Made by a program: the position numbers and the translations under genes | Notes under the pieces: generated by a model | The model's input: only the letters and a program-made list of their open reading frames with translations | Databases searched by the model: none | What the model was told of the DNA's origin: nothing | Shown: positions 1 to 8,679 of the stretch, piece by piece | Layout of the letters: each line of letters begins with the position of its first letter | How positions within the stretch are numbered: the stretch's first letter is position 1 | Assembly (NCBI GenBank): GCA_002084805.1 | Contig: NBMC01000042.1 | Coordinates: forward strand, 1-64,000 | Length of the DNA stretch: 64,000 nt | DNA from: Spirochaetaceae bacterium 4572_59 | Lineage (GTDB): Bacteria > Spirochaetota > Spirochaetia > DSM-2461 | Direction of reading: 5' to 3'

Positions 1-97
1 ATCTTCTCAAAACAGGAAATCCTTTTCTTCTCTTGCAATCTATAGTAAAATGCCATCTTGAAACTGATATAAAGAATTTTCCAAGGAGCGTAAACCG

Positions 98-400
98 TTG
101 AAATTAAAAGCTGAAATTAAAAAAGAAATACAATCCAAGCAGGAAAAACAGCTTAAGAGAACTCTGAAGCTCTTATCAGGATCGGAGAGGAGGGCTTTGA
201 CTGAATTTTTACAATCTGGCCAAGCTCCGGGAAGCAAAGCCTTCAGGAATTTAAAATCTAATGTACAGAAGAGTGTGCTTAAACTGAATCTCACAAGCGT
301 TGAGATAATGATAAAACGAGTCCGGAATCCCATTTCAAGATTTCGCTTTAAAATGGCAAAATTTTCCTATGAGAATATGCTGAAATCAAGTGCTAAATAA
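98..400 (+). CDS. Small lysine-rich hypothetical protein
   Basis: A 100-residue protein of no family I recognise. The reading frame opens with TTG at 98, preceded by a good ribosome site (AAGGAG at 83-88), which is why this start is chosen. The product is strongly basic, with Lys/Arg clusters through the first 30 residues and again near the C-terminus. It has no signal peptide or membrane segment, so a nucleic-acid-associated cytoplasmic role is possible but unproven. It stands alone, with about 195 bases of non-coding DNA before the next gene. Confidence 0.55.
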   Translation: MKLKAEIKKEIQSKQEKQLKRTLKLLSGSERRALTEFLQSGQAPGSKAFRNLKSNVQKSVLKLNLTSVEIMIKRVRNPISRFRFKMAKFSYENMLKSSAK

Positions 401-596
401 TCAGATCAAGGCTTCCGGCCATTTCTGCCGGGAGTTGCCTCTGATTTGGATTCGTCTTCAAGTGAGTAGGCAATAATCCTTCCTCTCTTTTTTATACAAA
501 CTCAGTAGCTTAATATGGAAAACAAATATCGTATGTAGAGTTATGAGGATTCTTTTTTGTTTCATCCATTATACTTTCCCACAAGGATAATAAATT

Positions 597-1046
597 ATGA
601 AAATATGGGTAGATGCGGATGCTTGCCCCGTGGCAATTAAGGAAATTCTTTTCAGATGTGCAGACCGTAGGAATATTTCTGTAACTCTGGTGGCAAACCA
701 GACGCTGCGGATTCCCAAATCTCCTAATATTGCTTTTAAAAAAGTTGCAGCCGGTTTTGATGTCGCAGATAACGAAATTGTAAAGCAAATGGATTCGGGT
801 GACTTGGTGATTACTGCCGATATTCCTCTGGCCTCCGAGGTTATTGAAGAAGGGGGTATTGCATTGAACCCCAGGGGTGATCTCTATACCCGGGAAAATG
901 TAAAATCCCGTTTGGCAATGCGTAACTTGATGGACACCCTCCGATCCGGTGGAGTGCTTACCGGAGGCCCGGCTGCCCTGAATAAAAAAGACATTCAAGC
1001 GTTTGCCAATCAACTGGATCGTTGGTTAACTAAGCATATTAAGTAG
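597..1046 (+). CDS. YaiI/YqxD (DUF188, UPF0178) family protein
   Basis: A 149-residue cytoplasmic protein matching the YaiI/YqxD family over its full length. Visible hallmarks are the N-terminal WVDADACP motif (residues 4-11), the central [11 protein letters not shown] segment around residues 68-80, and the [11 protein letters not shown] stretch near residues 110-120. The family resembles PIN-like nucleases in fold, with clustered acidic residues (D6, D8) that could bind metal, but its biochemical role is not established. The ATG follows an AAGGATAAT-type ribosome site. It appears monocistronic. Confidence 0.9.
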   Translation: MKIWVDADACPVAIKEILFRCADRRNISVTLVANQTLRIPKSPNIAFKKVAAGFDVADNEIVKQMDSGDLVITADIPLASEVIEEGGIALNPRGDLYTRENVKSRLAMRNLMDTLRSGGVLTGGPAALNKKDIQAFANQLDRWLTKHIK

Positions 1047-1119
1047 AAGTTTTGGCTAGGACTCCCCGGATGCCGTCATGAAGATGGAAGTGTTCGTATA
1101 AGCGATGAAAGAATAAAAA

Positions 1120-1156
1120 AGGCATACAATCCTTCAAGAGGAAAGTATGCCTATTA
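1120..1156 (-). terminator. Rho-independent terminator of the cold-shock gene
   Basis: A 7-bp stem, GGCATAC (1121-1127) pairing with GTATGCC (1145-1151). On the minus strand it is followed by a run of T (the A-run at about 1115-1120). It sits about 60 bases after the stop of the minus-strand cold-shock gene. Confidence 0.7.
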
Positions 1157-1212
1157 GTGATTTCCTATGCAGGAAACCTCTCTTGGTAAGTATATATTAC
1201 TATATTACTATA

Positions 1213-1407
1213 TTAATTTCTGCTTACTTTAATAGCGCAAGGTCCTTTCTGACCTTCTCCGATTTCGAAAGTGACACTGTCATTTTCATAAAGAGGTCCG
1301 CTCACAATTTCTGAACTGTGAACAAAAAGATCATTTCCACCTTCTGAAGGTGTAATAAAACCAAAACCCTTAGACTCATTAAAAAACTTTACTGTACCTG
1401 TACCCAT
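1213..1407 (-). CDS. Cold-shock domain protein (CspA family)
   Basis: A 64-residue single cold-shock domain, the usual size for CspA-type RNA chaperones that bind single-stranded nucleic acid and melt mRNA structure. RNP1-like KGFGFI (residues 13-18) and RNP2-like LFVHSSEI (residues 27-34) are both intact. The start follows an AAGGA ribosome site at about 10 bases. The gene is monocistronic with its own terminator, and the long A/T-rich leader (1408-1500) is typical of csp mRNAs. Which numbered Csp it corresponds to cannot be decided. Confidence 0.93.
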   Translation of the reverse strand: MGTGTVKFFNESKGFGFITPSEGGNDLFVHSSEIVSGPLYENDSVTFEIGEGQKGPCAIKVSRN

Positions 1408-1599
1408 AATAATTAATTCCTTTTGATCACAAATATATGATCTTAATAAGAAGGTAATAGAAAAGAGCTGTGGAAGTCAAGTCGAGAATCATTTGTTTGT
1501 TAAATAGTGCATAAAATCTTGTTCTTTTCTATCTCAATTATGAAAAATTGTCAGAATTGCTTTGCTGGGAGACATTCGGAAGAGGATATTTTAGAAATA

Positions 1600-2472
1600 T
1601 TATTGCCCATGGGCTCCATGTTCTTTTGCTGTTGTAATCCAGTGTTCCGCCAATTCAGAAGGTTTTGCACCCAGACTTCGCCCCAGATGCAGGGCCAGCC
1701 CCATCATCAAGCCCGATGCTTTACTATAATCGGAGAGCGTGTCCAATGTGTTTAATAGCAGTTCCGCTTCTGTTAGGAGCAGGTCGTAATGCCGCTGTGA
1801 GAAAGATTCGGGATCATCTAAGGAATCAGCTAATGCCGGGAGCATTAAATGGTTGATCCACTCTTGCCCAATCCGCTTTGCCAGGAGCTCGGGTTCTTCA
1901 CTTCCCATCTCTCTCCAGAGATTCAGTGTTTCCCTGTCACCTGATTCAGCCAAACCACTATCCAGGAGGAGGACAAAGGCTGCATCGGCTAAGTTCTGCA
2001 TTATTTCAAGATACTCATCCTGAACCAGTTCGAAGCTCTTAGCAGCTTGTCCTGTAATATAGTCGGTGACACGCATTTGAGGTAAATTCAAAACCTCCGG
2101 GCAGTCTTTCAAGCAGGGGAATTCTTGACCCTGGAAGATGTAGTCTTGCTTCTCATTCTGCTTCTGGCGACCAAGAGGGTATAAACGACAGACCAGGGGC
2201 CTGCCAGGGTGTACGCTGCATCCAAAATCCGGAATGTACTGGCTACAGGCAGACATCCCCTTAAAGCTGGTGGCACCATCAAAGCGGAGACGTATTCCTC
2301 CAAACTCACAGTAGCGATCTCGAAACTCCTTTGGAGTCAGCTCTTTTGCCTGGGCCAGGCATGCCAACTCCCAGGGGTTGATATAGACCTGTTTGCCAAA
2401 ACAACAGCTCCCTGAACGTGAGCAGCTGAGTGGCAGACTCTCTGTTAGCGCAAGTTTGGTGGTGACAGTCAT
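1600..2472 (-). CDS. YkgJ-type cysteine-cluster protein (CxxxCxxCC family)
   Basis: A 290-residue protein of the YkgJ/FliB-like cysteine-cluster family, which chelates Zn or an Fe-S cluster through conserved cysteines. The cysteines occur as CSRSGSCC near the N-terminus, then as SACSQY and CSVHPGRPLVCRLYPLG around residues 80-110, the usual core. The C-terminal 170 residues are alpha-helical and not recognisable. I place the start at 2472 because a strong AAAGGA site lies 9 bases upstream. An ATG 24 bases further upstream lacks one. Homologues are described as metal-binding or flagellin lysine methylase-like, so function here is open. Confidence 0.8.
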   Translation of the reverse strand: MTVTTKLALTESLPLSCSRSGSCCFGKQVYINPWELACLAQAKELTPKEFRDRYCEFGGIRLRFDGATSFKGMSACSQYIPDFGCSVHPGRPLVCRLYPLGRQKQNEKQDYIFQGQEFPCLKDCPEVLNLPQMRVTDYITGQAAKSFELVQDEYLEIMQNLADAAFVLLLDSGLAESGDRETLNLWREMGSEEPELLAKRIGQEWINHLMLPALADSLDDPESFSQRHYDLLLTEAELLLNTLDTLSDYSKASGLMMGLALHLGRSLGAKPSELAEHWITTAKEHGAHGQ

Positions 2473-2703
2473 GATTATATTTCCTTTTGAATACATCTTA
2501 TTCTATTGTGCAAAATAATAGCAGACATAATAAAAAAGACACAGTAAGCAAAAAGTTAATTGGCTCGATAATAGCTGAAAAAGCTGTAGTGCAGCTTTAT
2601 TCCATTAGGCTTTATGCACTGGATTTTTGAAAACAAGTGATTTAATGGAAATGAGTAATATCGATTGCACAGGGGCTGGGCTTGGTATATATTTTAACAA
2701 TCT

Positions 2704-2967
2704 ATGGCACATTCAAAAGACCCATTACATGGAATAACTCTCAAGACAATATTAGAACGTTTAGTTCAATATTTTGGTTGGAAAAATCTTGGTTCCCACA
2801 TTCATATTGATTGTTTTAATTTTGATCCGTCAATTAAATCCAGTCTAAAATTTTTGCGGCGTACTGATTGGGCTAGAAAAAAGGTAGAAGATCTCTACCT
2901 GGATCTGGATTACGCCAAAAAAGATGATCTATGGTGGGAGAACAGAAGTAACAGTTCTGATTATTAA
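2704..2967 (+). CDS. VF530-family DNA-binding protein (DUF2132)
   Basis: An 87-residue protein matching VF530/DUF2132 throughout: the [21 protein letters not shown] opening (residues 6-26), then [17 protein letters not shown] (residues 43-59) and a C-terminal VEDLYL helix. The VF530 fold is a small helical DNA-binding domain. The target in the cell is unknown. It is a single gene, and nothing in the context narrows its role. Confidence 0.88.
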   Translation: MAHSKDPLHGITLKTILERLVQYFGWKNLGSHIHIDCFNFDPSIKSSLKFLRRTDWARKKVEDLYLDLDYAKKDDLWWENRSNSSDY

Positions 2968-3016
2968 TCATGATTTATCATATTGGAACTATTAATTATT
3001 AAAGGAGATTATAATT

Positions 3017-3364
3017 ATGATAAAAAGACACGATGGAACAGGACGAATGAGCCGTGTTGTTAAACACAATGAAACATTATACCTCTGCGGACAGGTCGGT
3101 AACGGCGGAATTGATATTCAGACTCAAACATCAGAGGCCCTCGAAAAGATTGAAGACCTATTAAGTAAGAATAACTCTGATAAACAGCATCTACTCTCTG
3201 TAACAATTTACCTTAGGGATATGAAAGATTTTTCTGCAATGAATGAAATCTGGGATAACTGGGTTATCGATGGATTTGAGCCGGCAAGAGCCTGTGTCGA
3301 AGCTCGACTTGCCCGGGATACTTTACTTGTAGAAATGTCTGTGATTGCTGCAACAAAAGAATAA
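3017..3364 (+). CDS. RidA family protein (YoaB/TdcF-like enamine deaminase)
   Basis: A 115-residue RidA/YjgF/YER057c-family protein, the normal length. RidA hydrolyses reactive 2-aminoacrylate and other enamine/imine intermediates released by PLP enzymes. The conserved C-terminal segment with the substrate-carboxylate arginine ([11 protein letters not shown], about residues 95-105) and the LYLCGQVG strand near residue 25 are intact. The start has an AAAGGAG site. The divergent N-terminal [14 protein letters not shown] sequence places it with the YoaB-like subgroup rather than classical RidA. Confidence 0.88.
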   Translation: MIKRHDGTGRMSRVVKHNETLYLCGQVGNGGIDIQTQTSEALEKIEDLLSKNNSDKQHLLSVTIYLRDMKDFSAMNEIWDNWVIDGFEPARACVEARLARDTLLVEMSVIAATKE

Positions 3365-3462
3365 AAAAGGGCTAGGTCTCTTTTTATTATACGAATACAG
3401 CTCACTCAATTTTCTCTGAGAGTGTATAATTTATTGATAAGTTCTTGAAAAGAAGGTGACAA

Positions 3463-3783
3463 ATGGAAGAATCAGATTTTCACAAGCGGATAAAAAGTAC
3501 AGGTCGGAACGATTTGTGTTTCTGCGGTTCGGGTAAGAAGTATAAAAAATGCCATCTTAACGAAGATGAACGAATGGAACATGAAGAGTATAAGAAACGA
3601 GAAGAGGCTCTGAAGGTCACAGAAAAGGAGGCCTCTGAACTTGAAAAAGAGAATCCTGAAGCAGATAATTTATCTGCTAGGAAGAAAGGGAAAGTTGATA
3701 ACTCGTTTCGACCTCCCGCTTCAAAATCCCGCCGTACGAAGGGGATGAAATCAAGCAGTATTCCCCGTAGACCTGCGAATTAA
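3463..3783 (+). CDS. SEC-C motif zinc-binding small protein
   Basis: A 106-residue protein with one SEC-C motif near the N-terminus: GRNDLCFCGSGKKYKKCH (residues 14-31), the CxC...C(H/C) zinc site also found at the C-terminus of SecA. The rest is a highly charged helix (residues 35-75) and a basic, proline/serine-rich tail ending in RRPAN. It is probably cytoplasmic. SEC-C proteins of this size have no settled function. The ATG at 3463 follows an AAGGTGAC site. Confidence 0.8.
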   Translation: MEESDFHKRIKSTGRNDLCFCGSGKKYKKCHLNEDERMEHEEYKKREEALKVTEKEASELEKENPEADNLSARKKGKVDNSFRPPASKSRRTKGMKSSSIPRRPAN

Positions 3784-3830
3784 TTTTCTTCTTTTATAAA
3801 ATATGAGATGACTTTTCAGGAGATAGACAT

Positions 3831-4019
3831 ATGAATCAGGAACAAATGGATCATTATAGACTCTTGATCGAAGGGTTATTGGTAGAACTCCAGGATAGTG
3901 ATAAGTATTTAAAAGAAGCGACCCAGCCCATAGAGCCCAATATTGCTATTGGTAGACTAACAAGAATGGAAGCTGTTCCGGAATCATTAATCTGTGTGCC
4001 CTGTGCCAAAAGGAAATAA
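3831..4019 (+). pseudogene. TraR/DksA-family remnant with internal deletion
   Basis: A 62-residue frame whose first 44 residues match the N-terminal helices of short DksA/TraR-like proteins (helix ending IGRLTRMEA), and whose last residues match the end of the zinc finger (LICVPCAKRK). The segment that should lie between them, the rest of the coiled coil and the first CxxC pair (about 45 residues in the family), is absent, so the four-cysteine zinc site cannot form. The ribosome site (CAGGAG) and ATG are intact, so it may still be translated. It is almost certainly a decayed RNA-polymerase-binding regulator. Confidence 0.7.
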
Positions 4020-4072
4020 GTGTTCCCACAAGCGATTCCTTAGCAAAAAGTCCAAGCGTTGCAGGCCCGGAA
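4018..4072 (-). pseudogene. Fragment of a second feoB gene
   Basis: On the minus strand this stretch translates as SGPATLGLFAKESLVGTL. It lines up with PATVGLFTGFFAKESVVGTL of the intact FeoB at 18601-20748, with four codons missing. At the DNA level it resembles 18961-19027 but with several substitutions, so it is a relic of a different feoB and not a recent copy. It overlaps the stop of the dksA/traR-like remnant, which marks a deletion junction. Confidence 0.6.
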
Positions 4073-4180
4073 TATGTCAGTGAGTTGCTTACAATTTATC
4101 TCTGCATACGGTAAACCAGATAATGAGAGAAGCATCCTTATGGTGCTTCCCTCACTTCAGACACTCTCAAATAATCTCTC

Positions 4181-5266
4181 TTATATCGTTACAGGTCGTT
4201 TTATACCTAAATTCTTTCCGGATTCACTTATGGATATCCATACTTTTTCACTTATAGGGACACCGGTTCTTTGTGATTCTATTTCATTTTCAGCCTCTTT
4301 CAGTCCAGCGTAATAAACCCTCTTTTGCCCTTCTGCGGGATCAGCCTCTTTTAGCTGTCTGAGCATTTGATCCATATCATTTTTAAACAATTCAGCATCG
4401 CGGAAATGTGTCAGTTTCACAGCGCCAAAGAAATGTGAAACTCTAGCCGAAGTAGCTTCTGAATCAACCACATCGGGGCCGAACTCGGCTCCTGCCAGAA
4501 CAGCAGTCATAATATCAACAAGTACTGCAAGACCGAAGCCTTTATATCCAGCAAATTCTTCACCCTCTCCGCCAAGAGGCATTATTCCGCCTCCAGCTTG
4601 AACCAGCATACTTTCGATCAGTGGACCTGGTTCCAGAGCACTTAAACCTTTTTCATTTACAGCCCAGCCTTTTGGAATCGTTTTACCCAAGCGCTCATAA
4701 ACTTCAATTTTACCGCGAGACACTACAGTTGTTGACATATCCAATACATAGGAGGCTTCGTTGTTAGCTGGTACTGCAACTGAAATTGGGTTTGTTCCGA
4801 ACATTACATTTCTTCCGAAGGTAGGCACACCGAGTGCAGCGGTATTTGTCATTGAGAATCCAATCATATCCTTCGGCAGTGCCATCATTGAGTAGTATCC
4901 TGCAATTCCGAAATGGTTTGAATCCCGCACACAGGAAAATGCCATACCGTTCTTTTCCGCTTTATCAATCACAGCCTGCATCGTTCGAAAGCTTACTGGC
5001 GGGCCCATCATTCCTTTTGCGTCAACAACGAGCGACACCGGCGTCTCTGTTACTGTTGCGGGAACAATATTAAGTTTCATTACGCCTTTATCTATTCCAG
5101 CGAGATAGCGCCACAATCTACCTACTCCATGTGATGGAATCCCGCGGGCATCAGCTGCAACAAGAACATCGGCAGTAATGCCCGCATCTTCCTCGTTCAT
5201 CCCTTTGGCAATAAAAATATTTTCGATATATCTGATTAAATCTTCTTTCTTTACATGAACATCCAT
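4181..5266 (-). CDS. Ldh family NAD(P)H-dependent oxidoreductase (malate/lactate/ureidoglycolate type)
   Basis: A 361-residue cytoplasmic enzyme of the Ldh_2 (YiaK/ComC/YlbC) family, which reduces 2-oxo acids with NAD(P)H using a fold distinct from classical lactate dehydrogenases. Diagnostic segments are GIPSHGVGRLWRY (near residue 50), the catalytic-histidine region SNHFGIAGYYS (near 115), the VLDMSTTVVSRGKIE segment (near 175) and GYKGFGLAVLVDI (near 240). The start at 5266 is chosen because GGAGG sits 8 bases before it. It lies first in a minus-strand group after the LarA-like and galactonate dehydratase genes, 32 bases from the LarA-like gene. Context suggests a sugar-acid or hydroxy-acid substrate. 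Confidence 0.85.
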   Translation of the reverse strand: MDVHVKKEDLIRYIENIFIAKGMNEEDAGITADVLVAADARGIPSHGVGRLWRYLAGIDKGVMKLNIVPATVTETPVSLVVDAKGMMGPPVSFRTMQAVIDKAEKNGMAFSCVRDSNHFGIAGYYSMMALPKDMIGFSMTNTAALGVPTFGRNVMFGTNPISVAVPANNEASYVLDMSTTVVSRGKIEVYERLGKTIPKGWAVNEKGLSALEPGPLIESMLVQAGGGIMPLGGEGEEFAGYKGFGLAVLVDIMTAVLAGAEFGPDVVDSEATSARVSHFFGAVKLTHFRDAELFKNDMDQMLRQLKEADPAEGQKRVYYAGLKEAENEIESQRTGVPISEKVWISISESGKNLGIKRPVTI

Positions 5267-5298
5267 TGATATTTCCTCCATCAATTTCCAAAAAATAC

Positions 5299-6609
5299 TT
5301 ATTCGCGATTCAGCTCTCCATCCGCATTAAAGTCAAATGGCTTTGCCTCTCCAAGAATCTCAATATTCGGATTATTTTTAGCTTCTTCAAGCATATGTTC
5401 CGAAATCCAGATTTCATCAACGTGTGAAGAATTCTTAATTCTAACTATCCGTGGTTCTTCTGCACCATTTGCTTCACCAATATAAGCAGCGGTCTGAATG
5501 GCCAATTGTTCTGTATTGAGAACCATCGGGATATGCACAGTCCTCCCTACTCGTGCCGTTAAAGCATTTGCATAAGCCGCATCAAAGTCAGACTGATCTA
5601 TCACCTTCTTGGTTGTATAATGTGACATCCCCAATCCTAAACAATTTCCATGTGACTCGTCAGAAAGACCGAGTACAACATACTGTTCTACATTGGGAGG
5701 ACCTGAAGCAAATTTAGTGCAATAACTACCGGTGATATTAGGATCCATCCCGTCTCCGGAATGATTTTTTCCGATTTCATCAACTACCATAATATCAATA
5801 CGGTCAAAGAATATCTGAGCCATTTTCTCTTTGGCCTCTTTCAGTAAGCTTGGTTCCTGAACCGGGATTTCGTCCTTTGTTAATGCTATAATACGGTTTG
5901 TCTGGTCAAAAGCATTCTCTATGATGGCCAGTCCAAAAAGGATCGGGGCATTCTCTAAAACGCTCATTCCGTAGGCTTTTACATTTTCTGCCATATTCCG
6001 GAACCCCTGAGCATGGCAGGCTTCTGCTCCTTTTTGCTTTGCAGTTCCAATGGCGAGCATTTTTAACATGCCACTTTCGAATTCTCCCCGAAAGGCCGTA
6101 TGGGCTTTTACCCTGTTGATGATCACTATACCATCAGCTTCCGATGCCAACTTATCCAGATAAACAGGCCGTCCATCCCTGAGACTCGCAATCTGTACTA
6201 CATCCATAGATGCTTTTATAGCTGCTCCAATGAACTCTTCTCTTACCCCAAAGCCTTCGAGCATGTCTCTCTGACCTTTTGCTATTGCTCCCCCATGACT
6301 TCCCATTGCGGGGAAGATAAATGGTTTTGCTCCAAGACTTCTAAGAACTGTAACTGTCTCTTTAATAATCTGGGGAAGATTAGCAATGCCCCGGCTTCCG
6401 ACTGTAACAGCTACTGTCATTCCGGGTTTTATCGTGCCGGCAATTTTAGCCAGTTCTATCTGTTTCCGGATTTCGCCCGGAATGTCTTCAAGAATCTCAT
6501 TGTAAAGTTTCTGGCGGACCTTTATCATCTTCGGTAGTTTTGTTTCACTAACGATCTGTTCCACAATACCATTCTGATCCCAGACGCTATCCCGTATATT
6601 GATACTCAT
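5299..6609 (-). CDS. LarA-like nickel-pincer racemase/epimerase (DUF2088)
   Basis: A 436-residue member of the lactate-racemase (LarA) superfamily. LarA uses a nickel-pincer nucleotide covalently bound to a lysine to shuttle hydride at the C2 of 2-hydroxy acids. Residues in place of the known catalytic set are visible: R73, H105 in MGSHGG, H170 in VKAHTAF, K183 in SGMLKML and H199 in ACHAQG. These correspond closely to R75, H108, H174, K184 and H200 of lactate racemase. The neighbours (galactonate dehydratase, Ldh-type dehydrogenase) argue for a sugar-acid C2 epimerase over lactate. Cofactor genes larB/larC/larE are not in the window. Confidence 0.82.
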   Translation of the reverse strand: MSINIRDSVWDQNGIVEQIVSETKLPKMIKVRQKLYNEILEDIPGEIRKQIELAKIAGTIKPGMTVAVTVGSRGIANLPQIIKETVTVLRSLGAKPFIFPAMGSHGGAIAKGQRDMLEGFGVREEFIGAAIKASMDVVQIASLRDGRPVYLDKLASEADGIVIINRVKAHTAFRGEFESGMLKMLAIGTAKQKGAEACHAQGFRNMAENVKAYGMSVLENAPILFGLAIIENAFDQTNRIIALTKDEIPVQEPSLLKEAKEKMAQIFFDRIDIMVVDEIGKNHSGDGMDPNITGSYCTKFASGPPNVEQYVVLGLSDESHGNCLGLGMSHYTTKKVIDQSDFDAAYANALTARVGRTVHIPMVLNTEQLAIQTAAYIGEANGAEEPRIVRIKNSSHVDEIWISEHMLEEAKNNPNIEILGEAKPFDFNADGELNRE

Positions 6610-6650
6610 ATTTCACAAATCCTTTGTTAACAGTAATTTCATGGTATAAA

Positions 6651-7799
6651 TTACCATTCTGCTATAGTTCCGTTCTCAGTTCTCCAAATTGGATTAGTCC
6701 AATCATGACCGATTTTTGCCATCTCCCTAACTTTCTCTTCATCAATATCAATTCCCAGTCCCGGTTTCTTCAGTAACCCTACAAAACCATTTTTGTATTC
6801 AAAAACACTTTTATCAGATAAATAATCCAATACATCAGAACCTTCGTTGTAGTGTATTCCTAAACTTTGTTCCTGGATAAATGCATTGGGCGTACAGAAG
6901 TCCAATTGTAAACAGGAGGCAAGTGCTATTGGTCCTAATGGACAATGCGGAGCTACTCCGATATCAAAAGTTTCTGCCATGGATGCAATTTTTCTCGTTT
7001 CCAGAATCCCTCCGGCATGAGATAAATCCGGTTGGATTATATCCACAGCACCACTACTTATGATTTCTTTGAATCCCCAGCGAGTAAAATTTCTCTCACC
7101 TGTAGCAAGAGGGGTTGTTGTATATTTTTTAAGATCTTTGAAGACTTCAAGATTCTCAATCAAAACAGGTTCTTCAATGAACATGAGGTTGTATTTGTCC
7201 AGCTCTTTTAATGCCACCGAAGCCATTGGTTTATGGATTCTGCCATGAAAATCAACTGCAATATCAAGGTCATATCCAAATTCAGATCTCAGGCTGTCAA
7301 CTCGCTCTACCAGGGCCTCAATTTTTTTATGCGAATCAATCCAGTCCATTTCTGCTGTTCCATTCATTTTAATGGCGGAATATCCTTGTTCCATTTTTTG
7401 TCTTGCCTGATCAACAACTTCATCGGGTCTATCTCCGCCTATCCAGCAATAAACCCTCATTTTATTTTTACATGATCCACCCAGCATCTCATAAACAGGT
7501 ACATTCAGCGATTTACCTTTAATATCCCATAAAGCCTGCTCAATACCTGAAATAGCGCTGGATAAGATAGGCCCTCCCCGATAAAAGCCACCGCGATACA
7601 TGACTTGAAACAGATCTTCAATATTTCCGGGATTTTTACCTATTAAACAGTATTCCATTTCTTTGATAGCGGCTGCAACAGAATCAGCCCTGCCTTCAAC
7701 AACAGGTTCGCCCCAGCCCGTTAAACCATCATCAGTTGTTATTTTAACAAACTGCCATCGTGGGGGAACTTTAAAAATTTCAATATTTGATATTTTCAC
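6651..7799 (-). CDS. dgoD: D-galactonate dehydratase (enolase superfamily)
   Basis: A 382-residue mandelate-racemase-subgroup enzyme that dehydrates D-galactonate to 2-keto-3-deoxy-D-galactonate. It aligns end to end with E. coli DgoD as I remember it, including the PPRW N-terminus, FYRGGPIL capping loop, and metal ligands D183, E209 and E235, with H185 and H285 as acid/base residues and E310 in QEQS. It ends ...AEW like DgoD. It starts with GTG at 7799 after a GAGGAG site. It is the first gene of the minus-strand dgoD/larA-like/ldh set, divergent from the GntR regulator. D-gluconate or other aldonates remain possible alternative substrates. Confidence 0.9.
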   Translation of the reverse strand: MKISNIEIFKVPPRWQFVKITTDDGLTGWGEPVVEGRADSVAAAIKEMEYCLIGKNPGNIEDLFQVMYRGGFYRGGPILSSAISGIEQALWDIKGKSLNVPVYEMLGGSCKNKMRVYCWIGGDRPDEVVDQARQKMEQGYSAIKMNGTAEMDWIDSHKKIEALVERVDSLRSEFGYDLDIAVDFHGRIHKPMASVALKELDKYNLMFIEEPVLIENLEVFKDLKKYTTTPLATGERNFTRWGFKEIISSGAVDIIQPDLSHAGGILETRKIASMAETFDIGVAPHCPLGPIALASCLQLDFCTPNAFIQEQSLGIHYNEGSDVLDYLSDKSVFEYKNGFVGLLKKPGLGIDIDEEKVREMAKIGHDWTNPIWRTENGTIAEW

Positions 7800-7863
7800 T
7801 TTGACTCCTCAGTAGACGTGTTACTATCGATTAATATAAAATATAATTTCCAGTTCTTGCAAC

Positions 7864-7890
7864 TGATGTATCAGATTATCATTTCATGAT
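7864..7890. promoter_or_regulatory. Candidate GntR operators between dgoD and gntR
   Basis: Two short palindromes lie in the 149-base divergent intergenic region: TGATGTATCA (7864-7873) and ATCATTTCATGAT (7878-7890). They sit between the divergently transcribed dehydratase and FCD-type GntR genes, where an autoregulating repressor would be expected to bind. Confidence 0.4.
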
Positions 7891-7948
7891 GGAGCTGTCA
7901 ATTTATTAAATTTGCTTCATGTATTAACACATATAGGGGAAGTGACGC

Positions 7949-8644
7949 ATGGATCATGCAAAAGAAGAGAGTCTTAGTGAACAGGTATATAAGTATTTAG
8001 TTGATCAAATAATTAAAGGAGTTATCAGCTACGGGGATAGGTTAAGCATAAAAGGTATTGCTGCAGAACTTAATGTCAGTACCAGTCCAATCCGGGATGC
8101 TATCAAACAACTTGAAGCAGAGCAGTTTGTTATCGTCAAGCCGAGATCTTCGTGCATTGTGAAAACACCTTCGAAGTCCGAAATTCTCCAAGTATTAGAA
8201 GCACGGAAAATGATTGAACTACATGTGGCTAGAACTATTTACGCAGATATTAGCATTGAAGAACTTAAGCCTCTAGAAGAAATTGTAGAGAGAATGGTTC
8301 AAATTGTTGAAAATTCGCATGAGAATCCGAATCCAGATGACTTGAATAACAGGAAAATGGCCTATATCGAGCTCGATAGAGAATTTCATACTACTTTTTG
8401 CGGTCTAGCCAAGAATGCAATTATTGATAAATTCTATAGAGAAATAAATATGAATCTGAGTATGAGTTTAAGATATAGATTAGGGCTCGATCAATCTTTT
8501 ATTCACACACTTGAAAAACATAAAACCATGTTACATTATTTGAAAATCCATTCTGCAGATATTCTTAATCTCCTGCAGGCGCATTTGGAATTAAGTTGTC
8601 ATAACATAATCAGCGGAGAGAATTATCAAGAACTTCCTGACTAG
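7949..8644 (+). CDS. GntR family regulator, FadR/FCD subgroup
   Basis: A 231-residue transcription factor with an N-terminal winged helix (residues 10-75, recognition region GIAAELNVSTSPIRDAIKQLE) and a C-terminal helical FCD ligand domain containing the DREFHTTFCGLAKN segment (near 145-158). FCD regulators usually bind small carboxylic acids through a metal site. It is divergent from the dgoD set, so it probably represses sugar-acid catabolism and responds to an intermediate such as a 2-keto-3-deoxy acid. Confidence 0.85.
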   Translation: MDHAKEESLSEQVYKYLVDQIIKGVISYGDRLSIKGIAAELNVSTSPIRDAIKQLEAEQFVIVKPRSSCIVKTPSKSEILQVLEARKMIELHVARTIYADISIEELKPLEEIVERMVQIVENSHENPNPDDLNNRKMAYIELDREFHTTFCGLAKNAIIDKFYREINMNLSMSLRYRLGLDQSFIHTLEKHKTMLHYLKIHSADILNLLQAHLELSCHNIISGENYQELPD

Positions 8645-8679
8645 TTACAGCAAAAATTTTTAGAAGAAAGGATTCTCGC

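Noticed and set aside
407-483. Minus-strand open stretch reading RIIAYSLEDESKSEATPGRNGRKP before a stop
   Set aside because: It looks like a protein tail but has an in-frame stop close upstream, no start codon or ribosome site, and no family I can name. It may be a relic, but the support is too weak.
2580-2598. Short inverted repeat AAAGCTG/CAGCTTT upstream of the VF530 gene
   Set aside because: A 7-bp stem in A/T-rich DNA with no clear role is expected by chance.
4123-4151. Hairpin GAGAGAAGCATCC / GGTGCTTCCCTC downstream of the Ldh-type gene
   Set aside because: It is a plausible 3' structure, but it has no T-run on either strand and imperfect pairing, so it was not listed as a terminator.
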